64,000 nt of DNA. It comes from Sphingomonas glacialis. GTDB lineage: Bacteria; Pseudomonadota; Alphaproteobacteria; Sphingomonadales; Sphingomonadaceae. Location: the NCBI RefSeq assembly GCF_014653575.1, contig NZ_BNAQ01000008.1:1-64000 (forward strand), written 5' to 3'. Both the position numbers and the translations under genes were made by a program. The notes under the pieces are model-generated. The model was not told the DNA's origin. It worked only from the letters and a program-made list of their open reading frames with translations, and did no database searches. This document shows, in pieces, positions 34,469 through 43,665 of this stretch; position 1 is the first letter of the stretch, and each line of letters begins with the position of its first letter.

Positions 34469-35064
34469 TCCACGCCATAGCCGCGATCACGATGCTTGCG
34501 CAGCAATGCGCCCCCGAGATCGCGACCGAGGCGGTGGTTCCCCTCGTCGTGACCGAAAGCGGCGGCGACGATCTGGCGATCAATATCAACAAGGGGCCGC
34601 GTGTCCGCGCCGCGTCGATCGGCGACGGTGCCGCACTGGTGCGGCGGTACAGGGCGGCCGGCTATACGGTCGATGTCGGGTTGGCCCAGGTGAACTCCGC
34701 CAATTTCGCGCGACTGGGTGTCACCGTCGAACAGGCCTTCGACCCTTGTACGAACCTGCGACTCGCATCCGCAATGCTGCGGGCGGGATATGGCCTCGCG
34801 ATCCAGCATTATACGGGGCTGGACGCGATCTCCGCGACCTATTCGCTCTACAACACCGGCACGCTGACGCGCGGTTTCCACAATGGCTATGTCGGTCGGG
34901 TTTGGTCAGCGGCGAGCGACATGGGGACGATCCAGACACCCCCGCCCATCCCGGGCTCACCGTCCGCGGCGGTTCCGACGACGAGCCCGACCAAACCTGC
35001 GGTCGCCATCGATAGCTGGGTGGTGGGGCAGATCACTTCCAGCACAGTCGAGGTCTTCAAATGA
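34465..35064 (+). CDS. virB1: VirB1-like lytic transglycosylase
   Basis: A 199-residue SLT-fold protein. The catalytic Glu is in VVTESGGDDLAIN, followed by VGLAQVNSANFARLG (GLxQVN) and the YSLYNTG motif. It cleaves glycan strands so that the type IV secretion channel can cross the wall. The C-terminal Pro/Ser/Thr-rich tail has no domain. The ATG at 34465 overlaps the trbM stop; the longer open frame upstream is excluded by that overlap and the conserved start. Confidence 0.9.
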   Translation: MIHAIAAITMLAQQCAPEIATEAVVPLVVTESGGDDLAININKGPRVRAASIGDGAALVRRYRAAGYTVDVGLAQVNSANFARLGVTVEQAFDPCTNLRLASAMLRAGYGLAIQHYTGLDAISATYSLYNTGTLTRGFHNGYVGRVWSAASDMGTIQTPPPIPGSPSAAVPTTSPTKPAVAIDSWVVGQITSSTVEVFK

Positions 35065-36389
35065 CCGCGGATAACAGCGTTGCGCAGGGCGGACGCGACG
35101 CGCAGACGCAAGCCGAACAGGCTGCGTTCCAGATCCCGCCTGAGCTGGCGACACGGTATCAGGTCCGGATCATCGAGCCGTCCGACGGCAGCGAGCGCCG
35201 CGTCGGCATGTTCCTGCCGACAGATCGTGCGGATCCCTCGATCGAGATTGCCGGCGATCGCATCATTGCTCGAAACGAGGATCCCGACACCGTCTCGGCC
35301 CTGGTCACGATCGCCAAGCACAATGGCTGGGCGGGGATCGACGTCGAAGGTTCGCTTGAGTTTCGTCAGGCCTTGTGGACGGCGGCGTCGCGCGAAGGCC
35401 TGACCGTGCGCGGCTATGAGCCGAGCTTCGACGAACAGGCGCGAATGGAAGAGCTGCGTCGCGCCGATGCTGCACGACGCGACCGTGAGGTGGCGGAGAA
35501 GCCGGCGCCGACGGTCGAACCCGTCGCTCCGACGGCGGCTGTCGGGGCGACGGAGGCGACAGTCCTCGCGCCGTCGGCAGACGCGGAGAGGAACGGCGCG
35601 CCTCAGCCGTTGCCAAGCGGAAGCAGCACCGAATTGTCCGACGCAGACAAGCGCCTACTGTTGACGGTGAGCGTCCACACGCAGGATCGCAGGGCGCTCT
35701 ACGCGGCCGTCAGCGAGGACATGGACCCCTTGCGGAGGAAGGTTCAGGCCGAACGTATCGATCTGAACAGGGATGCGCTGAACGGGGCGCTGGAGCGGGT
35801 CTTGGAAAGCCCGACGCTGGTCAGCGCCTTCTCAAGGTCCGGTTATGAGCCCGACGGTCTGCGCCAGATGGCGCGCGACGGCGCGTGGGACGGCGAGGTC
35901 GCCGATGCGATCTACATCGTCCGCTCCGGGCTCAACCGGCACGAAGTCGCCCGCGAAGCCGATGCGAACGTGCCGCTCGGCGGCGCGCTCGCCGCCACGC
36001 CCGAAGACCGCCTGACCGGCGAAGCGACGGCTGCGCCCGAGCGACAGCCCGAACAGGAAACCCATATTGTTCGGGAGGAGCGCCTTCATCAGGCCGCGCC
36101 TGAGCGACGTCACGAAAATGACGAACTGGCCGAACTGTTCCTGCATGGCGGGGCGGAGCGGATTGCCGCCGAGCCGCGCCTCGCCAACGCGCTGCAGGCG
36201 CAGGCGGCGATGGATCAGCATCTTGGTGCGGCTTTCGATGGCGACGCGGAACGGATGACGTCCGCGAGCTTGGAGAGCCGCCACCTGATCTCGGACGTGC
36301 TGCGGCGCGGCCTGGATGTTTCGGTCCGCGAGCCGACGCCTGTTCGGCAGGTCGAGCCGATCCGCCCCACCCACGATCTCGAGAGGTAA
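35061..36389 (+). CDS. LPD7-domain protein of the transfer operon
   Basis: A 442-residue protein. The N-terminal domain (about residues 25-125: RYQVRIIEPSDGSERRVGMF through SLEFRQALWTAASREGLTVR) matches LPD7, a domain usually found in the C-terminal part of relaxases and polyvalent proteins of mobile elements. The rest is charged, low-complexity and helical without recognisable motifs. There is no relaxase HUH or Tyr motif. It overlaps virB1 by 4 bases. Its role in transfer is unknown; it may act with an external relaxase. Confidence 0.7.
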   Translation: MTADNSVAQGGRDAQTQAEQAAFQIPPELATRYQVRIIEPSDGSERRVGMFLPTDRADPSIEIAGDRIIARNEDPDTVSALVTIAKHNGWAGIDVEGSLEFRQALWTAASREGLTVRGYEPSFDEQARMEELRRADAARRDREVAEKPAPTVEPVAPTAAVGATEATVLAPSADAERNGAPQPLPSGSSTELSDADKRLLLTVSVHTQDRRALYAAVSEDMDPLRRKVQAERIDLNRDALNGALERVLESPTLVSAFSRSGYEPDGLRQMARDGAWDGEVADAIYIVRSGLNRHEVAREADANVPLGGALAATPEDRLTGEATAAPERQPEQETHIVREERLHQAAPERRHENDELAELFLHGGAERIAAEPRLANALQAQAAMDQHLGAAFDGDAERMTSASLESRHLISDVLRRGLDVSVREPTPVRQVEPIRPTHDLER

Positions 36390-36411
36390 ACCCCAAGCCA
36401 TGGAGACCCGT

Positions 36412-36735
36412 ATGAAGTTCACTCAAGGCATGGGCCGGATGTTGTCCGACGCCCGCGCGCGGCAGGTCATCGGCTTTGTCGGTGCGCTCGCCCTCATTTC
36501 GATCGCCCAGCCGGCCTTTGCCGATGGAACCGCGATCGAAGGTGGTCTCAACACTATCAAGGCATGGATGACTACCGTTGCGTCCGTGGTCGGCGTCATC
36601 GCCGTCATGGCGGTCGGCTATGCCAAGCTGACCGGTCGGATGGACTGGGGAAAAGCGGTCACGGTGCTGATCGGCATCGGTATCATCTTTTCGGCCACGA
36701 CGATCGTCGGCTGGATGAGCAGCTCGGGTGGCTGA
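36412..36735 (+). CDS. virB2: VirB2 major pilin
   Basis: A 107-residue TrbC/VirB2 pilin: a long signal sequence ending in QPAFA, then a short polar part and two membrane helices (TTVASVVGVIAVMAVGYA and VTVLIGIGIIFSATTIVGW) joined by the basic loop KLTGRMDWGK. The ATG at 36412 is preferred because GGAG lies six bases upstream; an ATG four codons earlier (36400) has a poor site. It polymerises into the conjugative pilus. Confidence 0.9.
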   Translation: MKFTQGMGRMLSDARARQVIGFVGALALISIAQPAFADGTAIEGGLNTIKAWMTTVASVVGVIAVMAVGYAKLTGRMDWGKAVTVLIGIGIIFSATTIVGWMSSSGG

Positions 36736-37069
36736 CTCGGATAGGCTCGCCGAGGATAAGGTGTTCCTCGCCCTGACCAGGCCATCGGTGTTCATGGGAT
36801 TGCCGCTCGAGGCGATCCTGCCGATCATCATGGTCTGCATGGTGATCTGGGGGGTTTTCCATAATCCGTTCTACCCCCTGGCCTTATTCGGAGCGCTCTA
36901 CTTCCCGGCACGCATGATCTGTCACTACGACTTCAACGCTTTCCGGCTGTGGGGCCTGTGGTTCCAAACCGGCTTTCTATCCAAGAACCGCAAGTTCTGG
37001 GGGGGCGGGAGCTACTCTCCCGTCCGCCTCGCCAAAGGCGTGAAGCGGAAGCATTTCGGCAATGACTGA
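36728..37069 (+). CDS. virB3: VirB3 inner-membrane protein
   Basis: A 113-residue protein with a hydrophobic hairpin (GLPLEAILPIIMVCMVIWGVF and YPLALFGALYFPARMIC) and the N-terminal LTRPSVFMGLPL motif of VirB3. It assists pilus assembly together with VirB4. GTG start at 36728 overlapping the virB2 end; its own end overlaps virB4 by 8 bases. Confidence 0.9.
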   Translation: MADSDRLAEDKVFLALTRPSVFMGLPLEAILPIIMVCMVIWGVFHNPFYPLALFGALYFPARMICHYDFNAFRLWGLWFQTGFLSKNRKFWGGGSYSPVRLAKGVKRKHFGND

Positions 37070-39428
37070 TTCCAGGCTCAAGCATAAGAAGATCGCTGTC
37101 CGCGAGACGGATGACATCAAGTTCATTCCCTACACGCGGCACGTCGATGACACGCTGGTTGCTCTCGAAGACGGCTCGCTCATGCGCATGTACCACGTCG
37201 ATGGGCGGCCGTTCGAGACCAGCGACATCGGCGACCTCAACACCTGGCATAACAAGCTCAACATCGCGTGGCGCTCGATCGGTGACGATCGCGTTGCGCT
37301 GTGGACCCATCTCGTGCGGACAGCCACAGACCCCGTTCTCGGCGGCGACTTCCACTCCGACTTCGCGCGAACCTTGCAGGAGAAATACGCCGACACGCTG
37401 AAGAAGAAGGTCCTCTACCACAACGAGTTCTACGTCACGATCATCGTCCGGCCGTCGAGCATGGCCGGCGAGCAAGTGATGCGGCTTTTCTCCAGGCGAA
37501 AAGCGAACGCCGAGATCGACCATCGCGCGCTCACGATCATGGCGGACAAGTGCCGCGACTTCGAAACGCTGCTTGCTGATGTCGTTCCGGAGCCGCTCTC
37601 GATGTATGAGCACAACGGTATCCTATTTTCACGACCGATGGAGGTGCTGCACTTCATCCTGACCGGCGACCGCATCCGCGTGCCGCTGCTCGACGGCAGG
37701 CTGGGCCAAGCCCTGTATGCCTCACGCGTGGTGTTCGGTCGCGAGGCGGCCGAGATCCGGCTTCCGCACACGTCGCATTTCCTCGGAATGTTCGGCGTGC
37801 GCGAGTATGTCGCCAGCACGCGGACCGGTCAGTTCAACAGCCTGCTCACGCTCGACTTCCCGTTCGTGCTGACCCAGAGTTTCGCGCCGTTGGTGAAGTC
37901 GGTCGCGAGCGAGCGGTTCACCAAAAAATACAAGCAGATGGTTTCCTCGGACGATGCCGGCGTCAGCCAGGCGGAGGAGCTGCTCGACGGCGTCGACGAT
38001 CTGATGGCGAACCGCTTCGCCATGGGCGAGCATCACCTCTCGATCGCGATCATCGACGAGAACCCTAAGCGGCTGCTGGAGCGCTTGTCGATCGCACGAT
38101 CGGCCGCGGCCGATACAGGCATGGTGATGGCGCGCGAGGACGTCGCACTGGAGGCCGCCTTCTGGGCGCAGCTTCCCGGCAATTTCAGGATGCGCGCGCG
38201 CCCCGCGGTCATCAACACGCGCAATTTCGCAGGCTTGAGCCCGTTCTACACCTTCCCGGCAGGCCGGAAGTCTGGAAACCACTGGGGCGACGCGGTAACG
38301 CTGCTCAAGACGCGCGCGGGCTCGTCCTTCTGGTTCAATTTTCACCGTGCCGACATCGGCCACACGCTCATCATCGGGCCAACCGGTGGCGGCAAGACGG
38401 TGCTGCAGAACTTCCTGCAAGCGCAGCTCGAAAAGACCGGCGCGAAACAGGTGTTCTTCGACAAGGACCGCGGCGCCGAGATCTTCGTCCGCGCGTGTGG
38501 CGGCACCTACTTGGCGCTGCGCGACGGCGAGCCCACCGGCTTCGCGCCGTTGAAGGGTCTCACCCCGTCTCCGCACGACATCGCTTTTCTGCGGCAATTC
38601 ATTCGCGTCCTGGTACGCCGGGACAACCGGCCGCTCAGCGTCGCGGAAGAGCGACTGATCGATGAGGGTATCGAGGCGGTGATGCGGCTGCCGGCGCCGT
38701 CACGCTCGTTCAGCGCCCTGCGCGAGATGCTGGGCTACGCCGATGCCGAGGGCATCGGCGCCCGGCTGGAGCGTTGGTGTCTGGGCGGCCCGCTCGGCTG
38801 GGCTTTCGATGGTCCGCAGGACGAGGTGTCGATGTCGGCGCGGTTCATCGGCTTCGACATGACGGACTTCCTGGAGAACCCTGAGATCCGCACTCCCACG
38901 ATGTTGTACCTCTTCCACCGCGTCGACGAGCTGCTGGACGGGCGGCGTGTCGTGGTCGACGTCGACGAGTTCTGGAAGGCGCTTCAGGACGATGCCTTTC
39001 GGGCGTTTGCGCAGGACGGCCTCAAGACCTTCCGTAAGCGCAACGCCTTTATGGTGTTCGGCACGCAGTCCCCGGCCGATGCGCTGCGCTCGCCGATCGC
39101 GCACTCAATCATCGAGCAGACCGCGACCAAGATCCTGCTTCCCAACTCGGACGCCAAGCGATCGGATTATTGCGACGGACTGGGCCTGACGGACGCGGAG
39201 TACCGGCTGATCCGTGAGGATCTGACGCCGGAGAGCCGCACCTTTTTGGTCAAGCAAGGGCACACCTCGATCGTCGCGAAGCTCGATCTCGGCGGCATGC
39301 CCAATGAGTTGAAAGTGCTTTCTGGCCGCGAGGAGACCCTCGTCGCCATGGAGGAGGCCATTGCCCTGGCAGGCAACGATCCAGCGGCGTGGCTGCCGCA
39401 TTTCTACGCCAATCAAAGGAGAAGCTGA
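37062..39428 (+). CDS. virB4: VirB4 ATPase
   Basis: A 788-residue T4SS energising ATPase. Walker A is GPTGGGKT at about residues 439-446 and Walker B lies in RRVVVDVDEFWKAL near residue 630. The N-terminal CagE/TrbE/VirB domain and the late FGTQSPADAL region are present. The length is normal and the frame unbroken. It powers pilus biogenesis and substrate translocation at the inner membrane. Confidence 0.95.
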   Translation: MTDSRLKHKKIAVRETDDIKFIPYTRHVDDTLVALEDGSLMRMYHVDGRPFETSDIGDLNTWHNKLNIAWRSIGDDRVALWTHLVRTATDPVLGGDFHSDFARTLQEKYADTLKKKVLYHNEFYVTIIVRPSSMAGEQVMRLFSRRKANAEIDHRALTIMADKCRDFETLLADVVPEPLSMYEHNGILFSRPMEVLHFILTGDRIRVPLLDGRLGQALYASRVVFGREAAEIRLPHTSHFLGMFGVREYVASTRTGQFNSLLTLDFPFVLTQSFAPLVKSVASERFTKKYKQMVSSDDAGVSQAEELLDGVDDLMANRFAMGEHHLSIAIIDENPKRLLERLSIARSAAADTGMVMAREDVALEAAFWAQLPGNFRMRARPAVINTRNFAGLSPFYTFPAGRKSGNHWGDAVTLLKTRAGSSFWFNFHRADIGHTLIIGPTGGGKTVLQNFLQAQLEKTGAKQVFFDKDRGAEIFVRACGGTYLALRDGEPTGFAPLKGLTPSPHDIAFLRQFIRVLVRRDNRPLSVAEERLIDEGIEAVMRLPAPSRSFSALREMLGYADAEGIGARLERWCLGGPLGWAFDGPQDEVSMSARFIGFDMTDFLENPEIRTPTMLYLFHRVDELLDGRRVVVDVDEFWKALQDDAFRAFAQDGLKTFRKRNAFMVFGTQSPADALRSPIAHSIIEQTATKILLPNSDAKRSDYCDGLGLTDAEYRLIREDLTPESRTFLVKQGHTSIVAKLDLGGMPNELKVLSGREETLVAMEEAIALAGNDPAAWLPHFYANQRRS

Positions 39429-39429
39429 C

Positions 39430-40155
39430 ATGTCGCTAAAGCGCATCATCATGGTTGCAGCCGCGCCGGTCGTGCTCGTTGCGTTCGCGTCACCGGCCGC
39501 TGCACAGGGCATCCCTGTTTTCGATACCTCGACCTATGTGCAAGCGCTCGCCCAGGTCCAGAACACGGTCAAGATGATCGAGCAGGGCAAGCAGCAGATC
39601 GAGACAGCAACGAACACGCTCAGCTCGCTTCAGAAGCTGACCAACGTCAACAATCTCGCCCCGCAGCTGCTCAACGCGCAGGTGCGCAACATCCTGCCCA
39701 ACACGACGATCGACGCTTCGACGTTGCTCAGTGGCGACCTGTCGAAGATTGGTTCGCTCGGTGCGCTCGCATCGAGTATCCAGTCTCGTTACGCGCTGCC
39801 GGCAACCTCGTCCTCCGACGCAGACGTGGCCTACAACCAGGCGCTTCGGGACGCGACCAGTTCATCCGCTGCCACGGCCGCGCTGGGCGAGAATACGCTC
39901 AGCATCACCCAGACCCGGATGCAGGGCCTCGACCAGCTCCGCGAGCAACTGTCGTACGCCAAGGATCCCAAGGACGTGATGGACCTGCAAGCCCGTATCT
40001 CGGTCGAGCAGGCGCAGCTCCAGAACGATATGCTCAAGATGCAGGCGATCCAGATGGCGCAGGCCGGTCAGGCGAACATGCAGATCAGCGCGGCGCAAGT
40101 GGCGGCCGGTCGCGACGAAGCGGCCTTCTTCAGTGCCAACACGATCAGGAAGTGA
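39430..40155 (+). CDS. virB5: VirB5 minor pilin/adhesin
   Basis: A 241-residue secreted protein: a signal peptide ending in PAAAQ, then a long helical domain (VQALAQVQNTVKMIEQGKQQIETATNTL and LRDQL-like helices) typical of VirB5/TraC tip proteins. AAAGGAG precedes the ATG at 39430. The last 23 residues (ISAAQ to NTIRK) closely match the end of the next gene's product. VirB5 sits at the pilus tip and contributes to host recognition. Confidence 0.88.
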   Translation: MSLKRIIMVAAAPVVLVAFASPAAAQGIPVFDTSTYVQALAQVQNTVKMIEQGKQQIETATNTLSSLQKLTNVNNLAPQLLNAQVRNILPNTTIDASTLLSGDLSKIGSLGALASSIQSRYALPATSSSDADVAYNQALRDATSSSAATAALGENTLSITQTRMQGLDQLREQLSYAKDPKDVMDLQARISVEQAQLQNDMLKMQAIQMAQAGQANMQISAAQVAAGRDEAAFFSANTIRK

Positions 40156-40157
40156 TC

Positions 40158-40430
40158 ATGCGCAAGATACTATCCCTCTGCTCTTTGCTCCTTGTCTGCG
40201 GATGCCAGCAGAACGTCATGGTGCCTACCGCCGAGGAGCTGATCGCCAGTCCGCAACTCCTCACGGAGTGGCAGGCGAAGTGTGATGCAGGGGAGTACAG
40301 CCATCTCCCTGCGGATCAGAAGGCCAAGATGTGCGCGACGACCGGAGACGCGACCATCTCGGTCGCCCAGACCAAGGCCGGCAACGAAGAGGCGGACTTC
40401 TTCAAACAGAACACGATCCGCAAGAAGTAG
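40158..40430 (+). CDS. EexN-like entry-exclusion lipoprotein
   Basis: A 90-residue lipoprotein: MRKILSLCSLLLVCGC gives the lipobox VCGC, and TAEELIASPQLLTEWQAKCD with a second Cys (KMCAT) fits EexN-family proteins, thought to block entry of a second copy of the element. The ATG at 40158 has AGGAAG upstream; a GTG at 40152 is less likely. The C-terminal 23 residues end EADFFKQNTIRKK and mirror the VirB5 tail. The position between virB5 and virB6 is the usual one. Confidence 0.8.
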   Translation: MRKILSLCSLLLVCGCQQNVMVPTAEELIASPQLLTEWQAKCDAGEYSHLPADQKAKMCATTGDATISVAQTKAGNEEADFFKQNTIRKK

Positions 40431-40475
40431 ATTTAATCGCTGCGCTTTGATCGCCGAAGATCGGAATCTCATCCA

Positions 40476-41540
40476 ATGGCTGCCGGCCAACCCAACATCA
40501 TGACGCTGTTCACGACGATGTATTCGTATGTGGAGACCGCCATAGCGACCTCGGTTGCGAGCTTCGGGGCGGGGCTCGTCAGTTTCGTTGCAGCGCCTTT
40601 GGCCCTGGCGGCGATCATCTACTTCCTGCTTCTCGGCTTTGCCGTGCTACGAGGGGCTATCCAGGCTCCACTTCGCGAGCTGGTATTCCAAGCCGGCAAG
40701 GTCGGGTTCGCCCTCGCGGCTGCCAGTGCGGTTGGCTATTCGGCGTTTGTGGTGAACGTGGTCACCAACTTGCCGAGCGAAATCATCGCGGCTGGATCGG
40801 GCACGCCCGTCACCAACCCGGGCACCACCTTCGATACCTATGTCTCCGATACCGGCAAGCTCTCGGAAAAGTTGGTCAACGCGAACCAGAAAGTTCAGTC
40901 GCAAGAGCAGAAGGGCATCACCGACTTTCGCACGCCAGTGATCCAGCTCAGCGCCACCCTGATCACCTATCTGTGCGTTGCCGTCCTCTACATCTTCGCG
41001 TTTATGTCGGCGTCGATCGGCTTTTGCATCGTCATTTTTGCCAAGCTGTCGGTTGCGATCTGCGTCGCGCTCGCGCCGCTCGCGCTGGCGTGTCTGCTTT
41101 TCAACTCCTCCCGCTGGCTATTCGACGGGTGGCTGAAGCAGACCGTCAATTTCATACTGCTGATGGTCGTCATGGCGATCATGACGAAGTTCATCACCGG
41201 CCTCCAGGAAGCCGCCATGGACGGCATCATGGGATCGATCCCCGAAGACGGCTCGTCCTTCGTCATGGCGCAGAACGGCTACATCGTCCTGAAAGCTGCC
41301 GTAATGCTCGTCGCGACGATCGCTTGCGCGGCGATCTACATCGTCGGCACGATCTTCTTCTTTCAATCGCCGGCCATCGCCGCGGGTATCTCGGGGGGTG
41401 CGTCATCTGGCGGCCATGGCTTCCTGCAGACCGGGGCGAACATGTTGACCAACCGGCTCATGTTCCGGCGCGCGACGCAGGCGAACCGTCCCCCGCCAGG
41501 AGGGGGCGCCACGGGCGGCTCGGCCTCTCGGTCCACTTGA
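40476..41540 (+). CDS. virB6: VirB6 channel protein
   Basis: A 354-residue polytopic protein of the TrbL/VirB6 family. There are about six membrane segments, including FVAAPLALAAIIYFLLLGFAV, LITYLCVAVLYIFAFMSASIG, LAPLALACLLF, FILLMVVMAIMTKFITGL and AAVMLVATIACAAIYIVGTIFFF. The family's W residue lies in SRWLFDGWLKQ. It forms the inner-membrane passage for the substrate. The tail is Gly/Ser/Pro-rich. Confidence 0.92.
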   Translation: MAAGQPNIMTLFTTMYSYVETAIATSVASFGAGLVSFVAAPLALAAIIYFLLLGFAVLRGAIQAPLRELVFQAGKVGFALAAASAVGYSAFVVNVVTNLPSEIIAAGSGTPVTNPGTTFDTYVSDTGKLSEKLVNANQKVQSQEQKGITDFRTPVIQLSATLITYLCVAVLYIFAFMSASIGFCIVIFAKLSVAICVALAPLALACLLFNSSRWLFDGWLKQTVNFILLMVVMAIMTKFITGLQEAAMDGIMGSIPEDGSSFVMAQNGYIVLKAAVMLVATIACAAIYIVGTIFFFQSPAIAAGISGGASSGGHGFLQTGANMLTNRLMFRRATQANRPPPGGGATGGSASRST

Positions 41541-41610
41541 GGACCGCTGGCCCGTCCAAGACCATGCATCACGGAACCGCCGGGCGCGGGACCTTACGAA
41601 CGGAGACCGT

Positions 41611-41964
41611 ATGAAAAGGCTGACCATCGTGGCGATCGGCACGCTTGTGCTTGGCGGCTGCACCGGGACTCATATCAGACCTGTCTCGGTGTGCGACGGC
41701 AAACACCGGCGTCCCGCCAACCTCTACGGGTCGATCCTGCCGAGCTTGCCCGTGCCACTGCCGGCGTCACAGCAGGGCGCAGGGCAGTCGATGGTGGCGC
41801 CGCCATCACGCGAGCCAGCACCGGCGCCTCTTCCCGCACCGCCCCCTACGCCCGGTGCCGGAGGTACGCCTGCCGCCCCCATCGGACCCGGGGCCCTGAA
41901 TATCCCGCGATCGGGGCCACGCACGTCCGCGCAGGACATCGCGCTGACCTACTACTCCTGCTGA
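41611..41964 (+). CDS. VirB7-position lipoprotein
   Basis: A 117-residue lipoprotein: signal MKRLTIVAIGTLVLGGC with lipobox LGGC, then CDGKHRRPANLYGSILPSLP and a Pro/Ala-rich linker. It ends ALTYYSC. It occupies the place of virB7 between virB6 and virB8 but is much longer than classical VirB7 (about 40-55 residues). It probably anchors VirB9 in the outer-membrane core complex. Role inferred from position and lipidation. Confidence 0.7.
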   Translation: MKRLTIVAIGTLVLGGCTGTHIRPVSVCDGKHRRPANLYGSILPSLPVPLPASQQGAGQSMVAPPSREPAPAPLPAPPPTPGAGGTPAAPIGPGALNIPRSGPRTSAQDIALTYYSC

Positions 41965-41977
41965 AGGGATCGACGCC

Positions 41978-42655
41978 ATGGGCGCGGTGAAGGCCGAAGA
42001 TAAAGAGAAATACTACGAGACATCGAGGACGTGGGAATATGACCGTATGCGTGCGGCGATCCAGTCCAAGCGGCTCGCCTGGGGCGTTGCGGCGGCTGCG
42101 TGCACGCTCGCTGTGGCGTCAGTTGCAGCAGTCGCGATGCTCAGCCCGCTGAAGACCGTCGAGCCCTATGTCATCAGGGTCGACAAGAGCTCGGGCGAGA
42201 CGCAGGTCGTGACCGCGCTCAAGGGGCCGCAGCCGCGCACCTATGAGGATGCGGTCAACCGCTACTTCATCTCGCAATATGTGCGGTTGCGCGAAGGCTG
42301 GCTAAACGATGCTGCGCGCGAGAACGCCTATACGGTCATGCTCACCAGCGATTCCGCCGAGAGCGCTCGTTACCTGAACAGCGTTCAGGCCAACAACAAG
42401 AACGCGCCTTCCAACATTTACGGCGACAAGGGCTTCGTCTCGATCTCGATCCGGACGATCAGTTTCCTCAGTCCTACCGTGGCGCAGGTCCGCTTCACGA
42501 AGATCATCACCTTCGGGCAGAACACGCCGATCGCGCAAAATTGGAACGCGATACTGACCTTCAGATACACGACGGCGCCGGAGCATGAGAAGGATCGCAA
42601 TATCAATCCGCTCGGCTTCCAGGTCGTGAACTATCGTTCTGACCCGGAGGCGTGA
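41978..42655 (+). CDS. virB8: VirB8 assembly factor
   Basis: A 225-residue bitopic protein: a cytoplasmic start with YYETSRTWEYDR, one membrane helix (LAWGVAAAACTLAVASVAAVAML, about residues 36-60) and the periplasmic NTF2-like domain with YVIRVDKSSGETQVV, NRYFISQYV and the late IVNYRSDPE-like end. VirB8 nucleates the T4SS at the inner membrane. GAAGGGA precedes the ATG. Confidence 0.95.
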   Translation: MGAVKAEDKEKYYETSRTWEYDRMRAAIQSKRLAWGVAAAACTLAVASVAAVAMLSPLKTVEPYVIRVDKSSGETQVVTALKGPQPRTYEDAVNRYFISQYVRLREGWLNDAARENAYTVMLTSDSAESARYLNSVQANNKNAPSNIYGDKGFVSISIRTISFLSPTVAQVRFTKIITFGQNTPIAQNWNAILTFRYTTAPEHEKDRNINPLGFQVVNYRSDPEA

Positions 42656-42656
42656 C

Positions 42657-43664
42657 ATGAGCGATCAGCCAAATGCGTTGAACAATGGCGACAGTGTCAC
42701 CGTCCCCTTCCTGCCAGCGTTGCGCCAGAAGTTGGGTCTTCGCCTGTCACCGCCGGCGACGGCGTTGGTGCTGACGGAGAACGGCGCCAGGAACCGATTC
42801 TGGCGCTGGGTCGGGGTAGTGTGGCACCGCCTCGTCGCGTTCTCGGTTCTGGGTGCCGCGGCAGTCACGCTCGCGCCGCACGCTGCGTTCGCGTCGGAGA
42901 CTCCCGTCCCTGGGGCCAAGGACGCTCGCGTTCGCAACGTCAACTACGATCCGGATCAGGTGGTGACGATCGTCGGCAGTTTCCGGCACGCGATCGAGAT
43001 CCAGTTCGGGCCCGGCGAAACGGTCACGCAGGCCGCCCTGGGCGATACCGTCTCCTGGCAGATCGCGCCCGTGGGAAACATCGTCTTCCTCAAACCCCGC
43101 GAGAGGGCTGGAGGCACCAACCTGATCGTCGTCACCAACGCGGGCGGCGTGCCGCGCACCTATCATTTCAATCTCGCGCTGGGAACGGGCGCCACGATGT
43201 ACGGCGTGCGGTTCCGTTATCCGCGCGAGGAACGGGCGATGGCGGCGTTGCAGGTGCAGGTTGCCCAAGGCCAGGCTGCCAAGGCGATCGAGGCGAGCAT
43301 CACCACCGCCGCGCTCGACCATGCCGTGATCGAGGGCGCCCGGAATATTAATTACACCGTGCAGGGTGACAGCGCGCTGCAACCCACCGAAATCTCGGAC
43401 AACGGCGAGTTCACCGTGCTGCGCTATCCGGGCCACGCTGACATTCCCTCGATCTTCGCGGTCGATGTCGACGGGACCGAGACGATCGTCCCCTACGATG
43501 TCCGCGAGGATTTCGTCGTGATCCATGCGGTCTACCGTCAGCTGCGCCTCCGGCGCGGGGCAACGGTGCTGTGCATCTACAACGAGGCGCCGTTGCGCAA
43601 CGATCGCGGCGATCGAACGGGCACCGTCTCCAATGTCGTCGAACGCAAAGTGAAGGGGCAGTAA
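42657..43664 (+). CDS. virB9: VirB9 core-complex protein with long N-terminal extension
   Basis: A 335-residue VirB9/CagX protein. The mature part runs from VRNVNYDPDQVVTIVGSFRHAIEIQFG to IPSIFAVDVDGTETIVPYDVREDFVVIHAVYRQLRLRRG with the usual end. The secretion signal (LVAFSVLGAAAVTLAPHAAFA) begins only at about residue 60. GGAGG lies six bases before the ATG at 42657, so the cytoplasmic extension of some 55 residues appears real. It forms the outer-membrane ring with VirB7 and VirB10. Confidence 0.93.
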   Translation: MSDQPNALNNGDSVTVPFLPALRQKLGLRLSPPATALVLTENGARNRFWRWVGVVWHRLVAFSVLGAAAVTLAPHAAFASETPVPGAKDARVRNVNYDPDQVVTIVGSFRHAIEIQFGPGETVTQAALGDTVSWQIAPVGNIVFLKPRERAGGTNLIVVTNAGGVPRTYHFNLALGTGATMYGVRFRYPREERAMAALQVQVAQGQAAKAIEASITTAALDHAVIEGARNINYTVQGDSALQPTEISDNGEFTVLRYPGHADIPSIFAVDVDGTETIVPYDVREDFVVIHAVYRQLRLRRGATVLCIYNEAPLRNDRGDRTGTVSNVVERKVKGQ

Positions 43665-43665
43665 C

